NCBI RefSeq assembly: GCF_001540865.1
Contig: NC_033631.1
Coordinates: 3,578,824 to 3,642,823 of the forward strand
Reading direction: 5' to 3'
Length of the DNA: 64,000 nt
Origin: Ananas comosus
Lineage: Eukaryota; Streptophyta; Magnoliopsida; Poales; Bromeliaceae
Shown one piece after another: positions 47,373 to 57,912 of the stretch (positions within the stretch are counted from its first letter, which is position 1; every line of letters starts with the position of its first letter). The notes beneath the pieces were generated by a model. That model was given only the letters and a program-made list of their open reading frames with translations, had not been told where the DNA came from and searched no databases. The translations under genes and the position numbers were made by a program.

Positions 47373-47386
47373 TTCACCCCTCCTAA
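47373..47386 (-). other. Polypurine tract of the chromovirus
   Basis: On the minus strand, AGGAGGGGTGAATG ends at the 3' LTR boundary. Confidence 0.75.
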
Positions 47387-48797
47387 AAAGGAGTTTCGTC
47401 CGCAAAACTCAAAATCAAAGTACCTCAAGCCTCCATCTGAAAAAGATGGGGATAGCGCTCCAGCAGCGCGCTTTTCAGCTCCCAAGTGGCTTCGCGCTCG
47501 CCGTGGTTGCTCCAAAGCACTTTCACATAGGAAATCTCATGATTTCGCAGCTTCTTTACGTCGCGAGCCAAATCCTCAAAGGTTGCTCTTCAAAGCTCAA
47601 ATCCTCCCTCAGCTCCAGCGGTGTAGCATCTAACACATGAGCCGGATCATGGATATACTTTCGAAGAACCGATACGTGAAACACATTGTGTATGCCAGAT
47701 AGGTTCGGCGGTAGAGCAAGTCGATACGCTACCGAGCCTACAAGCTCCAAAATCTCAAACGGTCCAATGAATCGGGGACTCAACTTACCCCGAATGCCAA
47801 ATCTTCTAATTCCTCTCGTCGGCGAGACTTTTAAGAAGTCATGATCTCCAGTCTGAAACTCCAAGTCCCGTCGACGCTTATCAGCATAACTCTTTTGCCT
47901 ACTCTGGGCTGTCAACAGTCGCTCCCGAGCTATTCGAACCTTGTCCTCAGCTTCCAGGAGCACATCAAGGCCTAAAGCCATTCTCTCGCCAACTTCACTC
48001 CAATGAAGGGGCAATCCACATTTTCGTCCATATAGTGCTTCGAAGGGCGCCATCTTGATGCTTGCTTTATAACTGTTGTTATAAGCAAACTCCGCCATCG
48101 GTAGATGCTGCAACTATCCTCCCTGAAAGTCAATCACATAGGCTCGAAGTATGTTCTCAAGTGTCTGTATAGTGCGCTCTGACTGCCCGTCACTCTGAGG
48201 GTGAAAAGCTGTACTGAAGTCCAAGCGCGTGCTTAAGACATCCTGGAGACTCCTCCAGAAATGCGACACAAAACGGGGGTCTCGATCCGATACTATAGAA
48301 GTAGGTACCCCGTGCAATCGCACAATCTCATCCAAATATACCTGTGCGAGTCTCTCACCAGTCCAAGTAGTGTGAATAGGTATGAAATGTGCCGATTTCG
48401 TCAACTTATCCACGATCACCCAAATAGCGTCATGCCCAGCCTGTGAGCGAGGCAATCCCATCACGAAGTTCATGATGATCTTCTCCTATTTCCACACTAG
48501 AATCGGTAAGCTCTGCAATTTTTCCACAGGAACTCGGTGCTCAGCTTTCACCTGTTGGCAAGTTACACATCTAGCAACAAACTCACCAACATCTTTCTTC
48601 ATCCCGGGCCACCAATACAGCAACTTCAAGTCCTCGTACATCTTGGTGCCTCCCGGATGTATAGCATAAGGTGCACGGTGTGCTTCCTGAAGAATGTCCT
48701 CTTTAATACCCAAATCCGCCGGTACACACAAACGTCCGCGGAAACGCATCAACCCAACATCATCCATAGTAAAGTCACCAGTGCAACCATCAACCAT
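47387..48797 (-). pseudogene. Chromovirus integrase with chromodomain (broken)
   Basis: From 48797 down: zinc-binding region with HRAPYAIHPGG and CVTCQQVKAEH (HHCC). Core: [20 protein letters not shown], where the catalytic Asp before this motif reads Asn (MNFVMGLPR), then VSDRDPRF (Asp) and [11 protein letters not shown] (Glu). C-terminal part: FEALYGRKCGLPLHW, IRGKLSPRFIGPFEIL and VFHVSVLRKYIHDP. After a frameshift near 47560 the chromodomain reads VKVLWSNHGEREATWELKSA then YPHLF. Chromodomains of this group bind methylated histone H3 and steer insertion to heterochromatin (family knowledge). Stops at about 48480 and 48113. Confidence 0.9.
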
Positions 48798-48947
48798 CTT
48801 CGCTCTAATCCTTTACAACTCCGCATCGGAAGCTTGCTTTTCTTTAATTCTATCCACAAGAGTAGGTTGCACCACTACAGACATTAACCTTAAGGGTGTA
48901 TCAGGGGTCACCACCTCCAACTCCAACCGCTTCATCTGCTCGATCAA

Positions 48948-49970
48948 CTACGATTGAGTAACAACAAGCATTGCTAAGTTCTCCGTCGATTTCCGACTTA
49001 GCCCGTCCGCCACCACGTTAGCCTTGCCCGGGTGGTAAAGAATCGTCAAATCATAATCCTTAAGGAGCTCTAACCATCTGCGCTGCATCAAGTTCAACTT
49101 CTTCTGAGTGAATAGATACTTTAAGCTCTTGTGATCCGTATAAACTTCACACCGCTCGCCATAAAGGTAATGGCGCCATAGCTTCAATGCAAAGACTACG
49201 GCCGCCAACTCCAAGTCGTGAGTAGGATAATTCCTTTCATACTCCTTTAACTGGCGAGAAGCATACGCGATCACCTTCCCGTCCTGCATCAAAACACAGC
49301 CCAATCCATTAAAGGAAGCATCACTATAAACCACATACCCTGCTCCAGCAACTGGCAAGGTTAGGATTGGGGCGGTCGTCAATCTCTGCTTCAACTCTTG
49401 GAAGCTTCTTTCCCACGCATCGCTCCAAATAAACTTAACACCTTTATGCGTGAGCCTCGTGAGGGGAGTGGATAACTTAGCAAATCCCTCAAGAAACCTC
49501 CGGTAGTAGCTGGCCAAGCGAAGAAAACTCTGAATCTCCATGACGCTCGTCGGTCTCGGCCAATCCTTGATAGCTTCAATTTTTCTAGAATCCACAGCTA
49601 TACCTGATCCTGAAACCAAATGCTCCAAAAACGCCACCTCTCTAAGCCAAAACTCACACTTCTTCAACTTGGCATAGAGTTTCTTTTCCCGAAGCACTTG
49701 AAGTACAAGTCTCAAGTGTTCCTCGTGATCCGCATCACTTCGGGAATAGACCAAAATGTCATCGATGAACACCACGACGAACCTGTCTAGATAAGGCTTG
49801 AAAACACGGTTCATTAAATCCATAAAAGCTGCCGGGGCGTTAGTAAGCCCAAACGGCATAACGGTAAACTCGTAATGTCCATATTGTGTTCTAAAAGCCG
49901 TCTTCGATACATCCTTGGGTGCAATCTTCAACTGGTGGTATCCCGACTGTAAGTCGATCTTGGAATACAC
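48948..49970 (-). pseudogene. Chromovirus reverse transcriptase (C-terminal part) and RNase H
   Basis: 340-codon uninterrupted frame. RT motifs: [45 protein letters not shown] (active site F-I-D-D). Connection: [18 protein letters not shown]. RNase [60 protein letters not shown]. Continuous with the PR-RT frame at 49980-50762 except for one stop (TAG where CAG is expected). Confidence 0.93.
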
Positions 49971-50840
49971 ACTCGATCCCTACAGCTGATCAAACAGATC
50001 ATCGATCCTCGGTAACGGATACTTGTTCTTAATCGTGACTTTATTAAGTTCACGATAGTCCACGCACAAGCAAAGTGATCCTTCATTCTTCTTAACAAAT
50101 AGAACCGGTGCTCCCCAAGGTGACACACTCGGTCGCACAAAATCCTTGTCCAGAAGATCTTGCAACTGTGCCCTCAGCTCCTTCAGTTTCGCTGGTGCCA
50201 TCCTATAGGGCGCCTTAGAGATCGGACTAGTCCCGGGAACGAGATCTACCACAAACTCAATCTCCCTATCAGGTGGCATGCCTGGTAGCTCCACTGGAAA
50301 CACATCTCCAAACTCCCATACTACGAAAATATCCTCAATCCTAGGGGTGTCAGCATCACCCCGCAACACAACAGTAGCCAAATAGGCTATGCAGCCTCTG
50401 CTAATCAACTGCCGAGCTCTCGAAGAGCTAATCGTCATCACAAACAGCGAACTTTGGCATCCTCGGTAAACAACCTCCGCCTGCCCCGGCTCTCTAAAAG
50501 TCACCGTTCGATTCTTGCAATCGATAGTGGCGAAATACTTAGTTAGCCAATCCATGCCCAACACTATGTCAAACTCTCCAAGTTTGAGCAAAGCTAGCAA
50601 ATCTACGGGCATGATCCAATCTCCTACCCGAATAGGGCAACTGGGGCAAAACTCCCTAATGTCCAAAGAGTGGTCGGGGACAACGACACGTCCCGGATGC
50701 AGCAAGGAAACTAGTGGGATGCCATGCAACTCGGCAAACAGCCGATCTATGAATGAATGCAATGCACCGGTATCAAATAAAGCATGTGCTCAAATACCAT
50801 AAAGTAAAATGATACCTGCAACCACATTCTCAGCTGCTGC
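49971..50840 (-). pseudogene. Chromovirus protease and start of reverse transcriptase
   Basis: Just upstream of the first Met of the long frame (50762) the protease site reads [18 protein letters not shown], with a stop in place of Arg before it. The frame continues with [35 protein letters not shown] and, entering [37 protein letters not shown] and [20 protein letters not shown]. It stops at 49980 after DDLFDQL. Confidence 0.92.
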
Positions 50841-50989
50841 CGCCTCCTCCTTCTGGGCCGCATATACGCGCCCACTCGGGGCCTGTCGTGACCCCTCCGA
50901 CTGTCACTGAACAGGTGGCCGCCCGGCCTGGTGATGAGTAGAAAGTGTCCCCTGGCTGGGACCTGGTGAAGCTGGTGCAGATGCCGAAG

Positions 50990-52118
50990 ATGACGCTGGC
51001 GCTGAACTCCTCGAGCAGTCCGGCTGGAAGTACCCCTCCTGGCCGCACAAGAAGCACCTGCCCCGGCTGCGTGAACACTGCAGTGGGAAATGAGGACCAC
51101 CGCAGATCACGCAGTGCGGAGCCTGGCAACGGTTTGATCCTCCTCACTCGGCCGATGTGCCTCGTCCTTGTGTCTGGCTCCTGGGATTCCTCGGCGGCCT
51201 CCGTGAGTACGTCTAACTCGCACCTTCAGCCGCGGGCCTCTTGCCCTTCCCTTTGTCCAAGCTTTCGCGACGCTCCAGCAGCTCCACCGCGTCGCTCTCC
51301 ACGATGAGCGCGCGGTTCACCACATCCCGATAAGTCTGAACGTTGGAGGACTGCACCAACCGAAAAATAGAAGGCCACAATCCTCGCTCAAAAATGCGGG
51401 CCTTATCCTCGTCATCCCGCACTACGAAGGGTACACAGTGAAGTAGCCGAGAGAACTCCCTCTCGTACTCGGCCACGGTCCGCTCCTCCTGGCGCAAGTT
51501 GCGCAGATCCTGCTCTATCTTCTTCTTGACGCTAGTAGGGAAGTAATGTGCCAACAGAAGCTCCTTGAACTTCTTCCAGGTGATCGCTGCCAAATCGGTG
51601 TTGGGGTTGTCCTGAACATCCAACCACCAACGGTAGGCCTTGCCGTCCAGATGGTGTGTGGCGAGCCAAACTCTGTCCCTCTTCTCGACGAAGGTATCTC
51701 GAAAGAGCTTCTCCATGTGCATCAACCACTTCTCAACAATCCAGTGGTCGACGTTCTCGCCATCAAACGTCCTCGGGCTGCACCTCCTGAACTCGCTGAG
51801 GCGATCCATAAGCCAATCCCGCTCGGCTCCCTCGGCCATCACGGGGAAAGCTGCCCCCGCCGCAGGCATCTGAACCGGTGGTGCTGCAACCACCTCCTCC
51901 CGAGGTGCGGTCTCAGGCGCCGCATGCGAAGAACTCGGCGCGGGGGATTGCGCCCTCGGCGCGACGTCCACGACGGGTACTGGCGGTGTGGGAACCTGGG
52001 TCTCCCTCGAAGCTGCCGCCTGCTGTAGCAAGAAGTCCTCCATATGCTTCATCCGCGCCTCCTGCCGCTGCGCCACCTCGGCCTGGAGCTGAGCTGTCGC
52101 CGCCTGCTGCGCCACCAA
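50990..52118 (-). pseudogene. Chromovirus gag with zinc knuckles
   Basis: The 301-codon frame 52118-51213 has a Gln/Ala-rich N-terminus, then retrotransposon gag capsid sequence (FRRCSPRTFDGENVDHWIVE, WLATHHLDGKAYRWW, LLAHYFPTSVKKKIEQD, LRQEERTVAEYEREFSRL). In another frame (51110-51020) are CGGPHFPLQC and CFLCGQEGYFQPDC, degenerate CCHC knuckles. A frameshift or stop near 51210 separates them. Confidence 0.88.
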
Positions 52119-52563
52119 GTCAGTGAGGAACGGCAGCTAGGACCTCAAGTCACGGACCTCACTAGATCCGGAAGAAGCGGAGGTCTCGACCTCCTCGAGG
52201 TGTGCTGCATCATCCGCTCCAGTTGATTGAGAGCGTGTAATCGGCATTGTCACTACAAAACATAAAAGCATAAGTTAGCAACCCGCGCTATCGCAACCCC
52301 GCTCAAGGTAACCAAACCTCCAAATCACGCGAAAGTAAGGAAGTATCTTTCACTACTAACTCCCGATGTTACGTTATCGGCCGCCAACGTAGCCCTCCGC
52401 GAAGGTAGAAGCCATATACTTCAATCAACTCCAACTTTTTGGAGTTATCAAGATACCCAATCGAGATACTTTCGCTCACAATTTAATTAAACCTCGTCTC
52501 TCACGAGCCTATTTTCTATAGTCCAACCGGCCTAAGGTTTGTTAGGTCCTCTAAAACTCAACC

Positions 52564-52581
52564 CTGGCTCTGATACCAAAT
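52564..52581 (-). other. Primer-binding site of the chromovirus
   Basis: On the minus strand TTTGGTATCAGAGCCAGG, complementary to initiator tRNA-Met, lies a few bases inside the 5' LTR. Confidence 0.88.
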
Positions 52582-52971
52582 TAATCTGTCACGCCCCGGG
52601 ACACGGCATAGGCCCACCCGGTGCGTGCCGAGACCCGCCATATGCCTACACATATAAGGCGTCTACAACAAAGAGATATGAATAATAAGAGTAAACGACA
52701 ACTAGAGATATCAGAGCAAGTGAATAACTAATTCTAACAACAAGTAGGAAGGAGAAGTACTAAATCCGCTAAGATAACAAAGAAGTAAAAGCATAAAGTA
52801 AACACAATAGCCATCACAGAGTACTACAAAATGGGGTGGTCTCTATACATGGGTACACTCTCAACCTCTCCAAAAGAAAACAAAGAGAGGTAGACCACCT
52901 ATCAACGCGTCCCTCGAACGGCAAGTTAGCTCGAGGCGATACCCTTTCCGCGGTCCCTAGCCTCTCCCGGN

Positions 52972-53270
52972 ATGTGGTTGCAGGTATCATTTTACTTGAT
53001 GGCATTAGAGTTCGTGCTTTATTTGATACCGGTGCATCACATTCATTCATAGATCGGCTGTTTGCCGAGTTGCATGGCATTCCATTGGTTCCTTTGTTGC
53101 ATACGGGACATGTTGTTGTACCCGACCACGTTTTGGATATTAGAGAATATAGCCCCAGTTGCCCTGTTCGGGTAGGAGATTGGATTATGCTTGTGGATTT
53201 GCTAGTCTTGCGCAAGCTGGGGAATTTTGACGTGGTCTTGGGCATGGATTGGTTGACCAAGTACTATGTG
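52972..53270 (+). pseudogene. Gypsy protease fragment in opposite orientation
   Basis: Directly after the n: GIILLDGIRVRALFDTGASH with [19 protein letters not shown], then VGDWIMLVDLL and GMDWLTKYY. This is the same segment as 50500-50830 (minus) but cleaner, with a normal DTGASHSFID. It belongs to another copy of the family. Confidence 0.88.
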
Positions 53271-54384
53271 TTAAGTCTTGTGTGTTGGCAAGTTTCGTGA
53301 AGTGAGTCGGAGTCTTAAAGAATCGGTGCGTGTCGTCGAAGATTGAAGAATTCAAGATTTCGAAGAAGTTGGAAAATAACTCACGATATGAATCACGACG
53401 TAAAGGTAAAGTTTTAATTCATGTTATGGTGATTCATGCTTAATTATAGGCATTATAATCATATAATCAAAGTTTAGTTGATTAGAAAATGCTTCGGAAC
53501 TTTGCGGAACCCGGAACGGTGCAAAATCCGAAAAATTGCATTGTGTACCGGTACAGCCATTATCCTGTACCGGTACAGCCATCAACTTTGGCTTCGAAAA
53601 TTTGTTCCGTCATTGTGTAACCGGTGACAGCATTTCGCGTACCCATACACAGTGTAAAATCGTGAAAACTTTCTAATCCGACTCCAATTGATTCTAAAGT
53701 CTATAAATAAGCTATTGGGGTTCTCTAACTTAAAAAGCATCACGGAAATACATGTTTGAGAAATCCTAGAGGCTCGGATTTCATCTAAAACCTATTTTCT
53801 ATAAAAAGCCTCTTTTAGATCAAATCGAGATATTGAAATTTGATATTAATATGTCGATTTGATCTTCGCTTCGCTTGGAGTTCTATTCCCTGGTTTTCTA
53901 CGATACTCCTAAGCGAATGATCACCATATTCATGATATTCTTCATGGTGGCGTCGTGGATTCGGCATGTTTGACGGCGGTTCGTGGATTCGGATCGTGGG
54001 CTCGTGGATTCGAGTGGCGTCGTGGATTCGGCGTGATTGAAGCTTCGTGGATTCGGAGTGGAGGCGTTCGTGGATTCGAACGTGAGGGAGTGGACAACCC
54101 GGAGGATTGCGCGAGGTCCATAGGAGGTTAAGAGAGGTTGAGTCCGTGGAGTCGGTAATCACCTTGTAATCTTTTCTCTTAGTGGATTGTTTTTTCGCGT
54201 GTTGGTCCCGTGGGTTTTTCTCCAAATTAGAGTTTTCCCACGTAAATCTCGGTGTGATTTTTTTTATTTTCCGCATTTATTTTTATCGCATTGAGAATTG
54301 TGGTTTTTGGCTTTTACACCTATTCACCCCCCTCTAGGTGATAGATACAATCTAGATAGATCCTTGGGCTCCTCAAAACTTTCA
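53271..54384 (+). mobile_element. Sirevirus-type copia LTR, apparently solo
   Basis: TGTTAAGTCTTGTGTGTTGG to CTCAAAACTTTCA, 1114 bp. It matches the reverse complement of the LTR at 61072-62371. It contains TGTACCGGTACA at 53543 and a second copy near 53565, CTATAAATAA at 53701, and a GTGGATTCG minisatellite (about 53950-54090). The flanks (CTATG and GTAAT) are not a TSD, so this may result from recombination or assembly. Confidence 0.8.
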
Positions 54385-56519
54385 GTAATAGAATGATCTC
54401 ATGATGCATACTATCCTATCAAAGCGAAGTATGTCAACTACATAACTTATATGTTCTAACATGGCAACAAGTATACTATATGTATATGTCCAATGTCCAA
54501 CTATGCTATAAGCATGTCCAAGTGATCCAACTACTATACCCTATCTAGTAGTGATGTTCAATTATGAAATATTTTCATTGTCCAATCTCATTTTGGGACC
54601 TACACAAGTGTAGTCCCGCTTGTGCCACCTAAGTGTCGGTGGTAGCTCGAGCATTCCTACTCTAGGAATGAGTCTATCCCTCCCGATCCCGTAGGTTTCT
54701 CGATACTGCACGAGCGAACATAGTCGCATAGGCCAACTCCGGAGTGCCGGCTTGTAGGGAGCGACCCTCACAAGCATGTGCGCATGAGCACAAATGGCAA
54801 CAAGTCAAGTCATCGTCTCAAGTACCCAATCATCATGTCTCTAACATGGCAATAGTCACTAGTACCCTCTCGGTCCAGTTCTAAGTCTCAATGTGATGTC
54901 CCAACAGTACTCACTATGCTTAGTGCCTCTTTTTGACACTTAAGCATGCTATAAGTCAAGCCCAGTTTATGTTCTATGTTCAATTATGACATTAATACTA
55001 AGTTCATATGTATTCTAAGCCTAATGCCTCTTTATGACATTAGCTTACTATATCAAATCCAAGCCCAATGCCCCTTTATGATATTGGCTCAATAGTTTGC
55101 TACAACACAAGTCCCGAGCCTCTTTATGGCATTATGCATGGCCCTATGTCCAACAAAAGAGCTATGTCTAAAACCACATTACACCTTTCATCCTCACTAT
55201 ACAAAACATGACCTTGAGTCATATCTAGAATGCTAAACACACGCGTAAGTCTCATATGCCACTCTCTACTATATAGAGGTCCGAAAATGCATTATATATA
55301 ACGTAAGCATTTTAAGCATTCCAAAATTCACAATAATTACATCTAGCATGAAAATGCATGAATTTCTATTTTAGAAAACATAAATCACCAAATATGAGAA
55401 TTTCTCATATTGTAGGCTAGGTCAAACCCACCGAACGACGCGCAATCCTTTCGTTTGCTCCAACGAGGGTGTCCACTAGCCTCCTAGCAACCTAGAAGCA
55501 TAAAGTAGCGAACGCCACGAAGTTAACGAATAACTACTAGCTCAAACATTAAGCTTCTAAGCAAAAGGGCTAAAACTCACCTCTAAAGTAGAAATCTCTC
55601 TCCAAAGCTCAAACGGAAGCTAAATCCCTTCCAAAGCAACCTAAACCAAGGTTTTAATCCCATTAGATTAGCCCCAAAAGTCTCTAAACAAAAAGCCCCA
55701 AAATCAACCCTAATATCTCAATCTAGGGTTTCATCTACCATAAAGCATCAAAACTAAAATTTAGAGGGAGAGGATAAGCTGCAAACCTCTTAGAAGTTTC
55801 AAACCAAGCTCAAAGTCCTCTAGGTTCAAGGATCTCTCCTCCAACAAGCTCAACTCCAAGCTTCAAGCTCTCTCCAATGGTGGAAAAACCTCCAACAAGC
55901 AAAAAAAGGGTTTAGCCACCAAAAACCACACAAAAAAGGGATCAAAACCAAAGAGGGGAGGAGAAAAGCTCACTCACCTTGATCTCCTTGTGTTCTCAGC
56001 TTAGGTAGAACCCTAAGGGGCGTGGGTGCTATTATAAGGTTGCTAAAATAGCAAAAACACCCCTCAAACACGGTTTGTTCGCAGTCTGGCAATGTGTACC
56101 GGTACACGGGCAAGTGTACCGGTACAAAGCTACAGTACGCGCAAACTCGAGCCTCGGGTTGGCAAAAAGTCCAAAGTGTACCGGTTACACACCCGTATCT
56201 GTACCGGTACACAGCCTGTACCGGTACACTTCCATCTCTGTACCGGTACACAGCCAGTAAACATGCAAACCGAGAGCAGCCTAAGTCCTTCTCTTTGGCG
56301 ACCTTAGTACTACTTAAAATACCTCAAATCTCGGCATATGAGCCATGGATCGGAACAAGGTCAACGATCCTCCAGGAAATCTGAAAAAACTCAGAACACA
56401 GCTCAAACACTCGAACCTCGCAATTTGCGAAAGTTCAGTGCGTTACACTTAGACACTAGTAATAATAACTGAGCTTAAGCATTTTGGGCCGGTGGTTGGG
56501 CCCAACGAGTTATTATTGC

Positions 56520-57030
56520 AATATTCATGCTTATTTACTTATCGTTCTTGTTTATACTCGTACTGACTCTCTTTTGTAGCTTTTGGGCCTAGTGGTGCTT
56601 TTCACTGAAGTCAGTAATTGCCCACTGGGAATTATTATTTAATAATTCTCATGCCCCTGTTTCTATGTTACCTTTTCAGAGCCTTCGGCACTGGCGGAGG
56701 CAAGGGATCGCGACAAGGGGGTCGCGTAGCTAGCGAGGCTTTTACGTTTTGCACTAGGTGGTTCTCTCTTTTTGTTTTTGGTGAGAGAAAGTTTTGGAAC
56801 CATGTATAGAGACCACCTTTACTTTTCCTTATAGTACTTGTTTTGGGATTTTCATTGTACTACTTTATGTTTTTTTTGTTAGTGGACTTTCAGCTTTATG
56901 TTCTTTCCCTTTATTGTAGAACCTAGTTGTACTTTGCTCTGATACTTCTAGATGTTCTCTTTTATTGCTTTATTTATCGTTTTGTATTAGATGCCTTGTA
57001 TGTTTTAGACATATGGCGGGTTTGGGCATG
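56520..57030 (+). mobile_element. Gypsy LTR 3' fragment (plus orientation)
   Basis: Shows the hairpin module (CCCACTGGGAATTATT, AATAATTCTCATGCC) and acceptor ACCTTTTCAG/AGCCTTCGGC at 56679. Ends in ATATGGCGGGTTTGGGCA, the reverse of the start of the chromovirus LTRs, and breaks off where the next LTR begins at 57031. Confidence 0.75.
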
Positions 57031-57912
57031 TCACGCCCCGAGACCGCTACCAATTTGGTTTGATTCGGGCGCGTCGAACAGACGGAGAACGGACAAAACC
57101 TCCCCTGTCCACCCAAGGCTAAACAACCTGATTAAGTACACTTAAGCGCCCAGAAATGCTTAAATAAAAATACATGATCAATACAACGCACACAAGTGCA
57201 AAAACTAAGAGCAAGCTACAAGTATTAAATACAAGTATGATAAAGAGAGAAAGATCTAGCTATTACAACCAATCAGTGTTTACATCATTTGATTTCATTA
57301 CATTTTCATCTTCCAAAATGTAAATACATGTTTTAACCAAAATACATCATGTCTAGTACACGAGGGTACTCCATAACAAAAGGAAGGCAACTGGCTAAAC
57401 TCACTTAGGGCGCTATGCCTTTGCCGCGATCCTCGCTCGAAGCGCTCCTGTGTGCACCTGTACCCCAAACTACACGGGGTGAGAACTATATAAATATAGT
57501 TCCCAGTGGGTTCGGCCGCCGACTCCGCCGATTTTCCCACAAGGTCTAAGTAGGAACCAATAGAGATATAGATAGATATGAATAATTAAACTGCAACTAC
57601 TCTATCATGCCTCCAAAGATAATATGCATACAATAATCAATGAAATAAACCAACTATCATGCTAGAATCATATCATAAGCATAAATAAGTGCATAGCAAT
57701 GTAAACTACAACATACACTATGTCTACTCAAGGTAATAATGCCAATCTACTGTGCCATTCTTGTTTATTACCTAATCCACTTGGTTAACCCGAAGGTTAA
57801 ACTCACGACATACTCTCAAATCTCATAGGTGAGAGAAGCTGCACTCGCACACCGAGACTGTCTGCGGGACAACTACGTCTGCCCTTATCGTGAAGTACTC
57901 CGGAGACCACTT
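57031..57912 (-). mobile_element. Gypsy LTR 3' part (minus orientation), truncated
   Basis: Begins TGTCACGCCCCGAGACC; its first 100 bp are the inverse of 60230-60330. Holds the hairpin at 57480-57510 and acceptor-like GGGGTACAG (minus) at 57458. It stops at 57912, where a plus-oriented LTR of the same superfamily starts. Confidence 0.75.

Larger units (their letters stand above)
44802..56447 (-). mobile_element. Ty3/gypsy chromovirus (Tekay/Del-like), TSD CTTAG
   Basis: On the + strand coordinates the 3' LTR is 44802-47372 and the 5' LTR starts at 52587 and ends at 56447. CTTAG flanks both ends (44797-44801 and 56448-56452). Minus-strand order is gag, protease, RT, RNase H, integrase, chromodomain, as in chromoviruses. 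The target was LTR2 of a TRIM. Coding frames are long but carry several stops, mostly explainable as C-to-T changes. The 5' LTR is disrupted by an n (52971), a gypsy protease fragment on the + strand and a Sirevirus solo LTR; that part may be a misjoin. Confidence 0.93.
52587..56447 (-). repeat. 5' LTR of the chromovirus, disrupted
   Basis: 52587-52970 matches the first part of the other LTR; 54385-56447 matches the rest. About 200 bp of LTR (the hairpin and acceptor part) is absent. In its place are the n, a + strand protease fragment and a Sirevirus LTR. It carries five perfect TGTACCGGTACA copies (56094-56255), more than the 3' LTR. Confidence 0.88.
44420..56519 (+). mobile_element. TRIM retrotransposon split by a gypsy element; second LTR truncated
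   Basis: LTR1 is 44420-44572 (TGTGACACCCC to CGTTACA). The primer-binding site TTTGGTATCAGAGCC starts at 44573. The internal region ends with GACGAGGACGTCAGGG. LTR2 starts at 44736 (TGTGGCACCCC), is interrupted after CTTAG at 44801 by the chromovirus, resumes at 56453, and breaks off at about 56519 where other LTR sequence begins. LTRs resemble those of the TRIM at 3847 (CCCAACGAGTTATTRTTGC). Confidence 0.88.
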
